NCBI GenBank assembly: GCA_964359565.1
Contig: CAYHTN010000036.1
Coordinates: 1 to 13,324 of the forward strand
Source of the DNA: JAGOTP01 sp964359565
GTDB taxonomy: Bacteria > Patescibacteriota > Patescibacteriia > 2-12-FULL-60-25
Direction: 5' to 3'
Length of the DNA stretch: 13,324 nt
The notes below the pieces were generated by a model, which was not told the origin of the DNA, did not search any database, and saw only the letters and a program-made list of their open reading frames with translations. Made by a program: the position numbers and the translations under genes. Shown in pieces: positions 12,691-13,324 of the stretch; the first letter of the stretch is position 1, and the number at the start of each line of letters is the position of its first letter.

Positions 12691-13324
12691 CTATTCTGTC
12701 TTTGCAAAAATCTTCTTTCCCTCCTTCCAAAATTCTGGATGTTGCTTTTCGATCTTCATCCAGTACCACCACTCCGCTCCCCAAAGATCGATATGCGAAA
12801 AACCAATGCGCTTTAGTTGCCAATGGTTGATACGCATACGATTAATCGAAAAGGTTTTAAACATTTCTTCAATGGTTGCGGTCTTCATATCGGTCAGGAC
12901 CCAGGGCTCCATTTGAAATTCACTGACATAGTAGTCCTTTCCCGAGAAGAGACGAAGAACCAACATCTTACGGAAATACCACCAGGGCGGAAGCCAATCA
13001 TAGGTTCTCACCCCAAACAACCTATCATCCGTGACACGATAGACACTAAACCCAATCGCATCGATCACGGTGGCAGGCGGGAGCCAGGTTCCAAGCTCAC
13101 CTGAATCGGTGACGGTAATTTTTCGGTGATAGGGCTCGTAGGGATCAAGCCCACGGATAAGATCATATTCACTTGCAATGTCGATGCGCTCACGTGGCTG
13201 ACAGGCGCCGAAGGGAAAGAATGGCTCATTCTCCACTTGCCAGGCGACGATCTCAGGACGGGCGCGTACATGCATGACGAGGGCCTTCAGATAAATCCGT
13301 AGAGCCTTTTCACGATCGATCCGA
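12691..13324 (-). CDS. Glycoside hydrolase, TIM-barrel clan A type, C-terminal part (5' end outside window)
   Basis: The frame is open to the right edge, so 210 codons are visible and the true start lies outside. Counted from the edge, the fragment reads IVAWQVENEPFFPFG with the typical acid/base Glu33 in N-E-P. Later YYVSEFQMEPW carries a candidate nucleophile Glu135 near the end of strand 7. Then HIDLWGAEWWYWM fits strand 8. The order suits clan GH-A enzymes (GH5-like), which cut beta-glycans such as mannan or cellulose, but the exact family and substrate cannot be fixed from this part. It ends at TAG (12691-12693), two bases from a 13-mer copy. No clear terminator separates it from typA apart from the inverted repeats. 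An internal ATG at 13275 is not the start. Confidence 0.8.
   Translation of the reverse strand, partial: RIDREKALRIYLKALVMHVRARPEIVAWQVENEPFFPFGACQPRERIDIASEYDLIRGLDPYEPYHRKITVTDSGELGTWLPPATVIDAIGFSVYRVTDDRLFGVRTYDWLPPWWYFRKMLVLRLFSGKDYYVSEFQMEPWVLTDMKTATIEEMFKTFSINRMRINHWQLKRIGFSHIDLWGAEWWYWMKIEKQHPEFWKEGKKIFAKTE

Overview
The window reads as a gene-dense bacterial chromosome segment of medium GC. It most resembles a Candidate Phyla Radiation (Patescibacteria) genome. The reasons are: a small core gene set (serS, ftsQ, typA, rmuC); a FemAB protein in an envelope cassette; secreted or membrane proteins of unknown family; the near absence of Shine-Dalgarno sequences; and a protease whose C-terminal modules I associate with proteins from that group. 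The assignment rests on memory of family members and is an inference. No tRNA, rRNA, CRISPR array, transposase or phage gene was seen.

Layout, left to right: the 3' part of serS (+), ending at a symmetric terminator shared with a convergent four-gene operon on the minus strand (889-5122). In transcription order that operon encodes a transglutaminase-like protein, a DegT-type PLP aminotransferase, a FemAB aminoacyltransferase and a four-helix membrane protein. Two junctions overlap by ATGA and the third gap is 15 nt. Divergent from it is ftsQ (+, 5265-6101). A 411-base gene-free stretch follows, then a 41-aa single-helix protein (+, 6513-6638). Next come rmuC and a SanA-type gene on the minus strand, overlapping by 8 nt (6653-8321), and divergent from them a very acidic 120-aa protein (+). 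A DnaQ-like exonuclease (-) lies next. It is divergent from a secreted trypsin-like protease (+), which converges on typA (-). The right edge holds the 3' part of a glycoside hydrolase gene (-).

The genes point mainly to envelope building and division: FtsQ, FemAB, DegT, SanA-like and several exported proteins. Nucleic-acid upkeep (RmuC, exonuclease) and translation (SerRS, TypA) are also represented.

The main unexplained signal is a 13-base word, TTGCGTCGTAAAA. It occurs exactly five times (three minus, two plus), plus one single-mismatch copy. Two of the six copies lie inside genes, so it is not just a promoter element. About 0.0004 exact copies are expected by chance in this length on both strands. 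Its spacing resembles DNA-uptake or other genome-wide tag words, and it is also a pseudo-palindrome that a regulator could bind. Secondary signals are: nested inverted repeats straddling a good typA promoter; a repeated -10-like decamer in the ftsQ divergent region; -10 elements exactly 6 nt before three start codons (candidate leaderless mRNAs); and three symmetric two-way terminators, one of which uses the last codons of typA as a stem arm.
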